64,000 nucleotides of DNA from Alternaria dauci (taxonomy: Eukaryota > Ascomycota > Dothideomycetes > Pleosporales > Pleosporaceae): assembly GCF_042100115.1 (NCBI RefSeq), contig NC_091272.1, forward strand, positions 4,650,001-4,714,000. The letters are read 5' to 3'. Position 1 is the first letter of the stretch. The number at the start of each line of letters is the position of its first letter. Below are positions 44,973 to 56,944 of the stretch, piece by piece. Both the position numbers and the translations under genes were made by a program. The notes beneath the pieces were generated by a model. That model was not told where the DNA came from, made no database searches, and saw only the letters and a program-made list of their open reading frames with translations.

Positions 44973-46245
44973 ATGGTGATCCCTATCGAAAACTACCTGC
45001 AGATCTGGGTCCTGGCTTTGTCTGGCGCCGCCATTGCAATAGCGTGGATTGCAGCCATAATGCGTCTTGCTGCGAAACACATTCGCAGAAAATTCGACTA
45101 TAGCGACTATTGCATCGTCACAGCCTTGGTACTTTAGCATCCTTTCACCACGCAGCGCTCTTTTTCGCTTGAGGCATTAATCGTATATGCCTAGAAACTA
45201 GTGTCTGTAATGAAAGCAAATTCACTAACTCGGCCTAGATCTCACAAACAGCGCTATGCGCCAATTGCATATATCTTACATACTACGGCGGCTTAGGTTT
45301 TGACATAAACACCATAGTCGCTCGTTTTGGCATCGACGTGCTCTACATCCTATTCAAAGGCGTGTTGGTCATGAACATCGTATGGAACATCACCGTCTGT
45401 CTCTCGAAGCTATCCGTCCTGTTCATGTACACTTTCATCATACCCAACACATCCATGCTCGTCATATGCCGTTACTTCGGGGCAACGATCGTTGTTTGGA
45501 TAGCAGTCGATCTGATAACGGCGTTGTCCATCTACAAACCACTCGCGCAAGCGTGGGAGGATCCCGGAAACTGCCCCAGCCAAAGACCGTTCTATTTCTC
45601 CCAGGGCATGTTGAACCTCATCATCGATGTGATGATCATCATGCTGCCGATGCCGTACATAATCCGTTTGCGATTGCCATGGTCTCGCAAAGTGGTTGCA
45701 ATCGTCATGTTAGGACTGGGAGTTGGGTAGGCACACGCGATAGACATTCGGCGACTGCAATGAGCTGACTTTGATTGCAGGACGATAGCTATCACGATCT
45801 ATCGCCAGAAGCTTCTCTGGAAGTTGGACTTTGGCGACATCCCAAACACATCGAACATAATCTTCGCCATGCTCCTGAGCAAGCTCGAGACCGCGGTCAT
45901 GATCTTGTAGCCTGTATACCACTTATGCGCCCCCTATTCAGGAGAAACGAGACTGAAAGTTCAGCCAACGTTCGTTACAATGCGAAAATGAATATCGAGG
46001 GAGCACAGATAGAGAAAGGAAAGGAGCACAGGGGTACTAGGAATTTGCAATTGCTTTACCCACCGTCTTGGTTCGATAACAAGGACGACCCAGAGGTTGT
46101 GCCGCAGTCATTAAAGCCCATGCGTGTCGCAAAAGTAGAATCTAAATCGGCGGCGGACACATCGCAGGGTTCAAGCTGCTCCGCAGATTCTGTCGTCGGT
46201 AAGAAGAATTGGGAAGCACCGGAAGCATGGCATATATCCGCGTGA
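44973..46245 (+). pseudogene. Rhodopsin-like (Pth11-type) membrane protein, frameshifted in TM7
   Basis: Exons 44973-45128, 45239-45726 and from 45781. The first 257 codons encode a fungal rhodopsin-domain membrane protein: MVIPIEN start, seven hydrophobic segments, FDYSDYCIV after TM1, KLSVLFMY in TM3, and the FSQGMLNLIIDVMIIMLPMPYI segment. At 45908 the frame hits TAG just after ETAVMIL. One base further along, the other frame continues smoothly as VACIPLMRPLFRRNE and stays open to 46245, giving the expected cytoplasmic tail. A single missing base near 45906-45908 (likely one G) explains this. The intact paralogue at 54453-55710 reads VLACIPLIRPLFGR at the same place. Either a recent inactivation or a sequencing error; a truncated receptor could still be made. 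Confidence 0.82.
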
Positions 46246-46347
46246 TTATGGTGCTAGGAACAAAGGGCTAGAACTATGTGGCTGGACTGATCGCAAAACT
46301 AGCCACCCATAAGAGTCGAATGTCGTTCCGTGTTGCCTTTTCTCCTG

Positions 46348-48814
46348 CTACCCAAGCACAGTACCTTCCTTGTTCACAAGCGTCAAACCTTCAAGTTTAC
46401 CGAATGTCTTCACGTCTCCAACCACCCCATTCGCATCCCAGCCAAAGTCGACGACCCCGCCGCCTCTCAGTCTCAACCCTTTCACACTTCCACCGTTCCA
46501 GCTCGTTGGAATTGCAGGGCCCAGCACAACAGTCTTGCCACCGTCTCCACCACCCGCTGCCATTGGCATGTCCGTGACAAGCATGCTCAGCACGGCGCCT
46601 CCAAACCCAAAGTTTGCGTCGATCTGGAATGGCGTTTGGATACCAGAATACATACTGAATCCATTTCCAGCAAAGTTCTGCTCGATAGCATAGCGGAGCT
46701 CATAGTAGGCTTGATCTGTGTCATTGAGTCTGGCCCAACAAGCTGAGCGCCAGACCTTTGCCCAGCCGGCATTTGCATCCAGGCCATTACCATTGCCGCG
46801 GCTGTATAGTTTCTGCCGAACGGCGTCTTGCACGGTGCTATTCGTGTAGCCATCAAGGAAGGAAGAGAGCGAGTAACCGGGGTACCAGCCGACGAGCTCA
46901 GAGAGATGGCGATGGGTATCGTTGATGAACTCAAAACCATATGGCTCTTCAGGAAGCTTCCATTCTTTGATCTGGCCCCAGGATCCAATGTGGAAGCCTT
47001 TATCGAGCCGCTGGAGTGAATCGGTGACATTACCTAAGAAAGAAGTGTCTGATTCACCCGCTATAGTCGCCGTGGAGAGTACCGCTTCGAACACCTGATG
47101 TACAAGTTGCTGATAATGCGCACATCCAAATGTCGTCGGGCCATGTTCAGGACTGTTGCAGGGGTTGACAACCAGCGATCCGTCGTCATTGAAGTCGTCT
47201 TCCTGAAGCTGGCTGAGCCAAAACTCTGCAACACCCTTCATAAGCGGGTATCCCTGGTCCCGCAACCACGTCTCGTCGCGCGAGTAATCCCAATGATCGA
47301 ACACATGCTGCATCGTCCACGCGGCAGAAGCCGGGTAGTTTGCCCACTCAGCACCACTCTTCATCCCGGTATGACCGAAAATGTTCATCTCGTTGTGCAC
47401 CACCCATCCTGGTGCGCCATAAAGTAACTCAGCTGTCTCACTGCCGCGCGGAACCCAATTGTCGGTCATGTAATCCCACAATGGTGATTGGAGGTCTGTC
47501 AATCCAGTTTGGTCGGCTGTCCAATGGTTCATTTGTAGATTAATGTTCGCATGATAGTCTGCTGACCATGCAGCCCAGAGGCCTTCGCTCCATCGTCCCT
47601 GGAGGTTCGGTGGAAGAGAGCCTGGTCGTGAACTCGAGATGAATAGGTACTGCGCGTAGTCGAAAAGCAGGTTCTCAATGTATGGGTCACCGGCTGTGTT
47701 ATTTGCGTTGTAGCGTGCGATGACTTCGGATGTTGGTGTTTGAGAAGACTTCAAGGGGTCGGGAAGGGACAGTGTAAAGCGACCTGTGAGGGACGTGAAG
47801 TCCTCGATATGGCGGCTTAGTAATTCAGGAAGTTTTTTCGCAGAGGCGGTGGAAGTAGTTGCCTCGACGGCTGGGCCCGGGTCTTCACCGCGGAACGAGT
47901 AGTTGAATTCTGGTGTTCCTTTCTTGGCGTCGTAATTTGTTTCAGCGCCCAGGACTATCGTGATGCTAGTTGTAGCGTTGCCAGATGCGATGGTCAGCAG
48001 ATTCATGCTGCTGTCACACCTCGTGTTGACACTGCTGCCGGATGCCAAGCGTGCAATCGCTTCATATTGCATGCCTTCAGGTGAACCAAGCTCTGTCACG
48101 CCCCTCAGTCTCAGGTATCCTGAATCTGTACCGTTGCCGCTAATGCAGGTAGCGTTCCGCTGCTCAGAAGCGACGAGCTCGTTGTCTAATTTTACTTGAA
48201 TAACTGGCAACTCATTCGAAGACCGAACAGTGTAGACACAAACCTGGTCTGGGAACGAACAGAAGGCTTCAGTCTCGATATGGCTGCTGTTCAAGCTGAA
48301 TGTGGTAGTATGTATGCCATTGCTCAGGTCCAGCGTGCGCGTATAATTGACAACCTCGGCACCTGCCAACGAAGGGATGATGACACTCAAGTTGCCGAGA
48401 ACTTGATAGGAGCCATGTGCGGCATCTAGACCCAGCAACTCCGTTACGTTACCAGTTCCATTGGTAAAGATCCAGTTTCGAATACCCGGTAGAGCCTCGG
48501 CAACAGAAGAGTCTGGGTTTCCACCGCTATAGTTCTGTGAGTGACATCAGTACATGAGTTGAGTTTGTAGCGGATATGGTCAGGCTTACGGATGCTGAAA
48601 ATGGGCCGCCTGACCACAGAGTATCTAGGTTTAGAGTGAGCGTCTCAGTACCTGGTAGGCCAATGGGCATTGCCCCCAAACGGCCATTTCCGAGAGGGTA
48701 CGTAGTGCGGATGATGTCGCTGCTCTGCGCAGGCGTGGTGGACCATAATGATAACGCTGTCGAAAATGGGGTAAGTGTGCAAAGAAAAGGTAAAAGACGA
48801 AGCATTGGCGACAT
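46348..48814 (-). CDS. Alpha-L-fucosidase-like glycoside hydrolase family 95
   Basis: Two exons, 48590-48814 and 46348-48534, 55-base intron, 803 residues. Residues 1-22 are a signal peptide (MLRLLPFLCTLTPFSTALS). The N-terminal domain opens with YPLGNGRLGAMPIG and WSGGPFSAS/NYSGGNP across the splice. In the (alpha/alpha)6 barrel, NINLQMNHW carries the two asparagines, the GQIKEW strand holds the likely acid Glu, and DANFGFGGAVLSML holds the base Asp of the GH95 inverting mechanism. HRHLSE replaces the more usual HRHxSH. Many N-glycosylation sequons fit a secreted enzyme removing terminal alpha-1,2-fucose (or galactose in some members) from plant wall xyloglucan. It is transcribed toward the frameshifted receptor gene. 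Confidence 0.92.
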
Positions 48815-49595
48815 TATGACCACGACGCCTTTTCTTTTGAAGTGTACCGGGACCAATGTTGGAGCGCGTGGAGTTGTGGTTTTACATGTAAGTTTATGAA
48901 GGATGCGACTACGAGGCTACTCTGGGATTAGCTTGCGGGGAAGTATATTACCATATGGCGATCGCTGTAGAGATTCTCCACGAACGGCCTCTTGAAACAA
49001 TTGTTCCGGTGCAACCACTGCTGTCTGAGAAGCATCGTGGAGCGATTTTGCTGTGGCGGGACGGACTGTTATATGAAGGGTCACGGACGTAAGCACGAAC
49101 ATATCGACTAGAGTATAAACGCGGCATGCATTCGGCACGTCTATCTTGGCTTGCCTCTGTTTGTTTGAGATCCGTCAGCCAGGAGATTGGATACAGGGGC
49201 ATTCCGCTGTCTCTAGTGTAGGGTTTTTGTCGCTTGCTAGAATACAATTTCGAAAAGTGACCTCTTTTGGATGTTGCAGCAGCGAAGCGGTCGTCTGGGA
49301 CGTGTGGACATCAGCCCCATCCGAGCGTTTTGTGCTCCAGGCATTCGGAATCAGTCTCCAGGGAGTTGCCTTTGCGCTGGCTCTGCGTTGGACACGTCGC
49401 GTATTCTCATGAGGCGATGGCTGACATCGTTGGTGTTGCAGTTGATGCTTCCAGGGTGGGGAGGGGTGATGATGTCTTCGGAAGGGATCTGACCAATCGG
49501 CGATTGTTTTGACCGAGGCCGCGCTAGCATTCGCAGAGGATCATGTCACGATATCGCAGCTGCCGCAATCACCAATTGCGAGTCACCACTTCACG
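48815..49595. other. Divergent intergenic region (GH95 / MSS51)
   Basis: About 0.8 kb holding both promoters. The MSS51 frame is open upstream to 49509 but the mitochondrial leader starts best at 49596. Nothing else recognised. Confidence 0.45.
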
Positions 49596-51181
49596 ATGAG
49601 GACGCCATATACGTGCAGACAATGTCTGTCGCTAGTGAAGACGCCACGGTCTCAACTGCGGCCATCGCAAGGCCTTCGCCAGCTCGCGCCCAAGGCGTCG
49701 TCGCAACGAAGTCACTCGACCAAAAGTCCAGCACCGCCAAAGCTCGCTCTCCCCAAGCGTAGCCTCTCGACGACGCCGAACCGGGCTTTTCAGAAGCCAT
49801 TCGAGCCCTTTGAGTACATTGATCCAGAGGGCCATCGACGGAAGCTGGTCCTGACCGAAGACAACCTGTTCAATTCCTTTTCCAACTCGCCTATCCCCGA
49901 GATACGGAAACGAGCTGCCTTTATGCGCCAGCATGCCTATTGTCCACACCCTTCGCATCAGCCGACACGTCCGGCCAACAATCCCATGGACCTCGAAGCA
50001 CGCAAGTCGTCCGAGACAGGCGCTCCGCCCGCCCATGTCGACTTCGAGTGTCCAGACTGTGGTATCCCGGTATACTGCTGTGAAGAGCACTGGGCCGACG
50101 ACTACGAGGCGCATCTCGAGGTATGCGACGTTTTGAAGCAGATCAACGAAGACGATCACGACCTCAGAAGTGGGCGTTTCTTCAAGGAGTTCCAATTTGC
50201 CGAGCCGCAGATGGAGGAGATTCTGGTCAACATGACGAGTTGGGACACATACATGTACACCCGAGACTTTGATGCGCTCAATGAGGACCGGGAGATGCGC
50301 CAGGCGACAAAGCTGTTGACATACCCCATAACGATTGCGAGTGTGCTGAATGAGTTGAGTCCCTACAACATCCGGAAGAACGGGCGCATGACCCCCGAGG
50401 GCTTGAAGAGCTTCAGCGGTACGTAGGCTTTCTTTGGTCATCTGGGATGATACTGATATTGGTAGCCCTCCGTCACACTCTCCACCCACCGCGAACAGGT
50501 GGCGGAGACACCTGGAAAAACGCCCGCCTCGCCCCGCCTTCCGTCCGCCTCTTCATCCTCGGCGCACGCGCAGAATCCTCTCTACCCCGCGAGACATGGA
50601 TGCAACTTTCCTACCTCTTCCACCGCGTACAGTTCTCCCTCAACTTCATCGGACCTGAGAGTATGGCAAACCGTGAGAAGGAACTCCCGCTGCCCGAACG
50701 CACACCCCTCAATCCCTTTGGTGCTGTCATTGAGGACCGCATCAGCAACTCCATGAAGATTAGCACCTTCGTCGAGTACTACCACAACATTCACAAGACG
50801 GGCTATTTCTACCCTTACGACCCCTACTTTGACTGCTTCGTCGTCTTCCACCCTGGTTTCGGTAACCCTGCCTCCGCGCACGAATGGGAGGAGACGCTAC
50901 CCCTCCTCCTCGAGACCAAGGTTCCCATCATCGCGACTGGATACAGCCCGTGGGATATGCAGCAGGATGTCGACTTTTTGAACAAGCGGTTCGGAAACGA
51001 GATGGATATCTTGCTTGAGCCGGGCGAGAATCTGTTCAGGAGTCTAAGGTGGGACTTGAATGACCTAGACCCACATGACGTTACCTGCAGCAACTGGGGT
51101 GTGTACGCTTTCCGTGGTAAGCGATACGAGACTACCAAGAAGGACGAGGACGAGGAGGTGCATAGCGATCGCACAGCATGA
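49596..51181 (+). CDS. MSS51: Mitochondrial Mss51-like translational activator
   Basis: Two exons, 49596-50418 and 50466-51181, 512 residues. Mss51 activates translation of COX1 mRNA and binds newly made Cox1 at the inner mitochondrial membrane, coupling synthesis to cytochrome oxidase assembly. Residues 1-65 are a long basic leader (ending SLSTTPNRAF). The family core follows: FEYIDPEGHRRKLVLTEDNL, YCPHPSH, then the zinc-finger-like FECPDCGIPVYCCEEHW ... HLEVC. CPH and CPD are CPX-type motifs comparable to the heme-sensing motifs known in yeast. The conserved C-terminal domain contains LFILGARAESSLP, FDCFVVFHPGFG and IIATGYSPWDMQQD. Tail is acidic. Confidence 0.9.
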
Positions 51182-51608
51182 TTGCGCGCCAAGTTGGTAT
51201 GTAGATGTATGTACAGTATTGTATATCGCGCTTCCCCTGCGCATGGACGATTCTTACCATTCGCTTTGCCAAACACACAGACTCTATTGCTATAAGCCAC
51301 ACGTAGCATGCAGGATGTATTATGGTAAGTCTCTTGTGCGCATGTCTCGCTACTATTTAATTCAGAAGGATTAGTTGAAACAAGCTGAACTCATGCGATA
51401 TGGGGAGTCCTGCTTACCGCGAGCGTTCGGCCGATACAAGTCAGCCAAATCGAGCATATGGTAAAAACAAGAATTCTTAATTTCTACATCCTAAGGAAGC
51501 TCGATACGTCCCGTCGCACATCTCCAACCCTCCTCCACAAGACACGTCGTCTCTCATGTCCAACCGTAATTACCAGATGCCGAAAGGAAGCAGGCTTGTA
51601 CATATCGC
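51182..51608. other. Intergenic
   Basis: About 0.4 kb between convergent genes. Nothing recognised. Confidence 0.45.
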
Positions 51609-51878
51609 TTAGCAATTTTGACGACCAAGAGCTCGGATGACATCGATGCAGGCAGCACCAGTGTACAAGTTGTCAGCCTGACCATTGGGGCAGGAGCAGA
51701 GGGGATCGACGAAGGCGGGGCTACCAGCGCCGCTCTCATGGGAGCCGTTGCAGATGACGGCGCAGCGACCCTTTTGGTACTCGCAAGAGATGGCGCCTCC
51801 AACGCAGATTCGCTCGCCGTTTTGGGCGGTAACGCCGAGGGCGAGGAGGGCGACAGAGAAGACGGTGATGAGCTGCAT
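51609..51878 (-). CDS. Small secreted cysteine-rich protein
   Basis: Single ORF of 89 residues from the ATG at 51878. Residues 1-18 are a signal peptide (ITVFSVALLALGVTA). The mature part of about 71 residues has eight cysteines, spaced C-x6-C-x6-C-x3-C-x18-C-x1-C-x12-C-x11-C, and would form four disulfides. The profile (short, secreted, even cysteine count, one sequon NGS) is that of candidate effectors or antimicrobial-like proteins in plant-associated fungi. I recognise no named family. A possible intron would be needed only if the ORF were longer; none is required. Confidence 0.75.
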   Translation of the reverse strand: MQLITVFSVALLALGVTAQNGERICVGGAISCEYQKGRCAVICNGSHESGAGSPAFVDPLCSCPNGQADNLYTGAACIDVIRALGRQNC

Positions 51879-53017
51879 GGTGGCGTCGAAAGAGTTGTAG
51901 AGTTGCTATGCACAAAGATTAACAGGAGATTTTCAGATGAGATTGAAAACCCGTACAGTTCTGATCTTGAGGCTGGATGAGCGAGTAATTGAGTCGATGG
52001 CTTGAAAACTGAGTGCGGTGGATGGCTATCATGGTAAGAAAGGATTCAACGCATTTATACTTCTCTGTCAGACCCAAGTCGGTCACTGCACTGATTCGAA
52101 AGGCATGGCTATTCCCTGAAGGAGTCGACAATGATACGGCCAAACCAACGACTCCATACTGCTATTACGCAGAAGGTCCGGATCTCGGTGCGACTCGTAT
52201 TACAATGTCTTGGTGGTTTTGCAGGTGCTAACGTATTCTGTGGCTATGGCAATCGTGCCAATTCAAATTGACGTTGGAACGAATCTGCGTATTCGGCGCT
52301 CATTGTCCGTTGTTGGTATGTTGTACTCCGTCGCGGCCTTGGTATAAGCTGACCTTACCTTATGGGCCATTTTCAAAGAGCGCACGGTACCGCGAGCCAA
52401 GAAACATCTTACTCTGTAGTGTCGCGTTACTGCTAGGGATCTATTACTACGTCTGGTGAACTGGAATAGAAGCTCTCGAGTCAGGGGAACCTTGGAAGAC
52501 ACCAACTAGACGCTAAAAGAACCACGTGTGAGAACCATACGGTGTGGTCATATTCGAAATTTGAAAGAGACAGTAGGGTATTTTGAAGGCAATGTACTTG
52601 ATTGTACCATCCATCATTCAATATTTGTATGGCAGCTGCAGCAAATATTTTATATCGGAGGCGAACAAACACCACAACAGTCGTATCATGCGTCGGATCG
52701 AAGGCGATGAAGCATGAAGCTGAGAACTTCTCCATGCCAAAAGGCCGGTGTGAGATTTGAAGCTTTGGGCAATCATGGGACTCTTCGCTAACACTGGTGC
52801 TCGTGCTGTTATCGTACCTATGTATCTACTCTCGCTCTCTTCCCTCATCAACCCTCCAATATTGATATATCTCTTCTGGCCCCGGTTGAGATCCATCTGG
52901 TGTATTGGACCTTGTCGCAGCCGATGAGATATGATAGTCGTGTAAGGAAGCGACAGCAGATTTTGGGATGGTGCAGCTGCATTTGCTACTTAGGTACATC
53001 CGCATGGGCAACCAAAC
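51879..53017. other. Intergenic
   Basis: About 1.1 kb containing the promoter of the small cysteine-rich protein gene. No other gene supported. Confidence 0.45.
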
Positions 53018-53136
53018 ACATACGACCACAGGATCTTGAGATCACGGCTTCCCGTTCGCTCAGCCCTAGTTAAGCAAGATACCGGCGGACTAGTAGTCAG
53101 GTGGGTGACCACTGGCGAATCCCCGCTGTTGTATGT
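53018..53136 (+). rRNA. 5S ribosomal RNA
   Basis: 119 bases with the conserved fungal 5S order: 5' acatacgacc, cggcttcccgttcgctcag, taagcaagataccgg, agtagtcaggtgggtgacc, ggcgaatccccgctgttgt, then atgt. The 5' acatacgac pairs with the 3' gttgtatgt to close helix I. Internal pol III control elements lie in the body, and a T-rich terminator follows at once (53135 on). 5S genes scattered among protein genes are normal in Pezizomycotina. Slight differences in the loop around 53028-53042 may be lineage variation or a mild pseudogene. Confidence 0.9.
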
Positions 53137-53147
53137 TTTTTCTTTTT
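53135..53147 (+). terminator. Pol III terminator of the 5S gene
   Basis: Run of T residues broken by one C directly after the 5S 3' end, as expected for RNA polymerase III termination. Confidence 0.8.
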
Positions 53148-54452
53148 TGCTTGCGCTGCAAAATACTCTTGTGGTCGTTCAGAATAAATCAAAGCTATCC
53201 AAACAAGCGCTGTTTTCGGCAAAGCTTCCTTCGAGATCTGAATGTATCTACCGTTTCAGTCAGCATCAAATATCCTACAGACAGATGAGCTGACATCGGG
53301 GAACGTGTCCTGTCGTCTACGCCGTGGTAGAATGCTTAGCCGTCGGCATTTAGCGTTAGTTGCATTGCGATACGGGCCATACGCGATCGGCTCTAGTTAC
53401 CAACCCCGTTCGGTGCCGACCCCACAAATGAGGGCTCATGTTCTCCTCATTAGATAAGCGAGGCATCTGGACTCCGTTGACTCGACGCCCCAGATTCCTG
53501 CTTTTGCGATCGACAAGGCGGCAATACTCCATACCTGCTCTCGTACAAGCAAATTACCGTTGAATCTGCGAGTTCCGCCGAGCACGAGTTGCTGCGCACG
53601 GATGCGCAACAGCTGCGCCCGCTTTTAACCAACCTTGGAACGCCTCCCAAACCGTCCGTATTCGTGCGCGTAACGAACGCGTTCGGAGCACACATGTGCC
53701 AACAACATAGAGGCTGTATGGGAGTGAGAATTGAAAGCCCCATGCAACAACTATCCATAGGAAGATCTGTGGAGCGCGGTCTCCATTCCTTATTGGTAAC
53801 GAGTTCTGTTTAAATGATATCTGGGTAGCCATCCCCGCTCATCAGCAATGCGATGCGCCTCGGAAATTCGATCAGATACACGACAGCAACTGAAACGAAT
53901 AGGTCCCATTCAAAGGTTACTGCTCTATCATGCATTCCTCGGAACATTATTTGTGCGCCGTTCAGCTCCTATAGTTGTCTATCGAACTTTAGAAAGCTTC
54001 GTTAACTCTTCCACAATCGCCTTCGCTTCCGTTTTTGCTCTCCTTGCTCTATCAGTACCCATTACCATGAAGCACCTAGTGTTCTCGTTCATAGAAGAGT
54101 CGTTGGATGCAGATCACACAGTCTTGATTACTGTATAACCGCAACCTTTATGTCACTTCTATCTTCGTAGGTTCCACCGTTAGGATGCTTGAGGTGTAGG
54201 TAAGTATTGTAGGAATAAAGACGAGAACATTGAAAACGATTCTGGTGCATAGCGAGCTGCCTAGATATCCAGCCCCACATGAAGTTACACAACCTTACAA
54301 GCCACTAAGATCGGCAATCCTGATTGCAATGTAAGCATGGTACAATCGTATCGTATTACGCTTCTATTTATCTTCTGGCCTGTCTTTTACTCGCAACAGC
54401 CAACCCAGCAACTTCAAGAAAAACAACATTATCGCATACATGAGCCTCCAGG
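53148..54452. other. Intergenic
   Basis: About 1.3 kb without supportable genes; several short frames lack any domain or secretion feature. Confidence 0.45.
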
Positions 54453-55710
54453 TCAGTCTCGTCTCGCTTCCCACTCCTTCTCGACTGCGATAGCTTGGTT
54501 TAAACTAGCCGATGCCTTGTTCTGGTGATCATATACAGATGGGACACGAACTAACCGCGAATTCGTGATAGGTTGTAGCTGAATTTGCGAAGAAGCATCG
54601 TTGTCGTCCATCAGTTCTGAGAACGTGGCAGTCGGGTCGAGGGTATGTGCCTTGCTTCCTTTCTTCGTGAAGATACTGGTGTGCGTGCTACTTCCATAAG
54701 AATAGCCTGAATGGGCGGCGTTTCTGGTTCTACCGAACAAGGGACGAATGAGCGGTATACACGCCAGAACGATTGCGACAGCAGGCTCGAGCCCGGCAAG
54801 TAGTGTGGTGAGCACACCCTCGTACGTCATATCCGTGGAGTCTAGGTTGGGTAACAACGTCTGTCGGTATATGGTGATGGCCCAGGTTCTGTCTAAGGTA
54901 TCAGCATGGTAAGATCAATGAAGGAAGACGAGATCGTCGGCAACGCGTACTGACCCAACTCCAATGCTGAGTAAAGCCATCACGGCTAGCTTCCTGCGCC
55001 AAGATATTCGCAGTTTGTATAGATATGGCATGGGCAATGCGACCATCACAGCATCTGTGATGGGATTGACGATCCCCATGGAGAAGTAAAAAGATGGTTG
55101 ACTGCCGCAAGTTCCCGATATCGTGAAATCCCAATTTCTTGCGAGCGGCCGGCATATCAAGAGAACGGCGAGTATGTTGGCAATGTTCCAGATCACAATC
55201 AAAAAGCCGAGAATGCGAGCCCACCGCCACATCGATGACAGCGGAATCAGTACGGCATACATGGCAAGAATCGACAGTTTGCTGAAACATACTGTAGCAT
55301 TCCACAATATCGAAAACGACATCATGCCCTAGAATCGAAAGAATGTTAGATCATGAAATCAAGAATAGTCACTTGTTGATCTCACTTTGAAGAAGAACGT
55401 TGCCGTCTCAGGCCCAAAACGTCGAAACACCTCTATTGTGTGAAATCCAAAACCGCCATGTGTGACCAATAAGATGCAGCACGTGTGCATTGCGGTATTC
55501 CATAGCTGATGTACATATCAGTATAAACATGTTTTTGCTATACATCGTTTGACCTACCGCAGCAGCGAGAATACAATAGTCACTGTAATCAATTCTGTTT
55601 CCCATCTTTTTCGCGACGATGCGCAGGCCCACAGCGACTACGACCATCAGGATAGAAATGGAGGAAGTCATTAGAACTGCGACCTGCTTGCTGTTCTCGA
55701 TAGGTATCAT
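54453..55710 (-). CDS. Rhodopsin-like (Pth11-type) seven-helix membrane protein
   Basis: Four exons: 55558-55710, 55386-55505, 54955-55328 and 54453-54888, giving 360 residues. Introns of 52, 57 and 66 bases all have GT-AG ends. Features: MIPIEN start, TM1 VLMTSSISILMVVVAVGL, then IDYSDYCIL, GGFGFHTIE in the outer loop, KLSILAMY in TM3, a GTCGSQPSFYFSMGIVNPITDAVMV segment, YRQTLL after TM6 and VLACIPLIRPLFGR closing TM7. A hydrophilic tail of about 100 residues follows. The fungal rhodopsin/Pth11-related family is implicated in surface sensing. It is the intact paralogue of the frameshifted gene at 44973-46245, in opposite orientation. Confidence 0.85.
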
Positions 55711-56944
55711 TCCTGCTGTTATAGCATGTGTATGCTTCCTGGAGTCGCTGCGTAGATATTTTTAAGAGGCGACAAGACTTCCGCCGATGGACCTGGGCTC
55801 AAATGCTTACGACATGAGGATAAGAGGCGTCTACAAGATTGTGTCTCAGAATGCACGTACAGCTTCGGGGTCGCTGCATCCTGGAAGAGGTGGTCCTCTC
55901 GGTCATAATCTGGAACACTAGAAGGCGGCGCGTGAGCCCGTCAGGTTTGAACTGGCAGTCAACACTGGCATATGGTACTACTTCGGTGTATGAAGTCGAG
56001 TGGAAGTGTTATATCAATAATCAGTCTATGTCGATGTAGATGATTAGTATCGCGGGTTGATTCGGATCCTGCGGCATATACGACCCGGAAGCGCAGTCGG
56101 TGCCAATCGTACCTACCTAGGTAGCGACACGTCTGAGCGCTCACAAACCTTTCGCACCACCAACGAAGCATTGAAATACGTGTGCAGGACTGTAAAATAA
56201 CTTGTCTCTGACCCTGTAGTACCGCGTGTTGTCTTGACTGTCAAGCAACATTGCTTGGCCATAAGAGGTGCGGCAAGAAAGGGCCCCGTCTGCCACGCAA
56301 TCTCCTCTGTACCTAGGTAGCGTAGGAACATTTCCCCTGTACATGTATAACGCAATCCTTCGGAGGCTCGGACTAAGTCCTGTTACCGGCATTTTGAAGT
56401 CATATTTGGGCACATCTGGAAAGTAGCGCGGCTCTAACTGCTTTTGGGCAGGCTCGTTATGGACCGCGCCGTAAGGCCAAGGTGGCGCGGTTGCGAACGA
56501 CCCGCGTTGCCGGGGTCGCCAGGTTCTTGCTGCATGCCATTGACACCTGCGACAGCCAAAAAGACAAATCTCTGCGGTGGAAGCTTTCGTAATATGAGGT
56601 AATCAAGACTGCATAGCGAGGCGTCAACTTCCGAAAGCTTTCGCAAGTCCTATACCGGTTCTTGCAAGCATTCATGCTGAACACCTGGTACGGCGATAAA
56701 GAAACCCCAGTCGCGCTAATCGCTGTAGCTTCGTGGAACGGCTCGGGATGAAGACAAAACTAAGCAATCACTCCTTCTTCGAGCATCAGATTTAGCTTCC
56801 CCGGTGCTGGATAGAAGCAGGCATCTTCCTTCAAGCATTTCGCGAGCGATGCGGCCAGAATCGACCGTTCCGCTCCTTAAAATATGATAGATTGTCCTTG
56901 AAAAACGTACCACGATTGTTCATCGAACACCGAGACTCGACGAC
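55711..56944. other. Divergent intergenic region
   Basis: About 1.2 kb between the receptor gene and the SDR-NmrA gene. Two copies of a tacctaggtagcg word lie near 56115 and 56311. No gene or RNA recognised. Confidence 0.45.

Noticed and set aside
49632..50489. Minus-strand ORF of 285 codons opposite MSS51
   Set aside because: Antisense to a conserved mitochondrial protein and without its own features.
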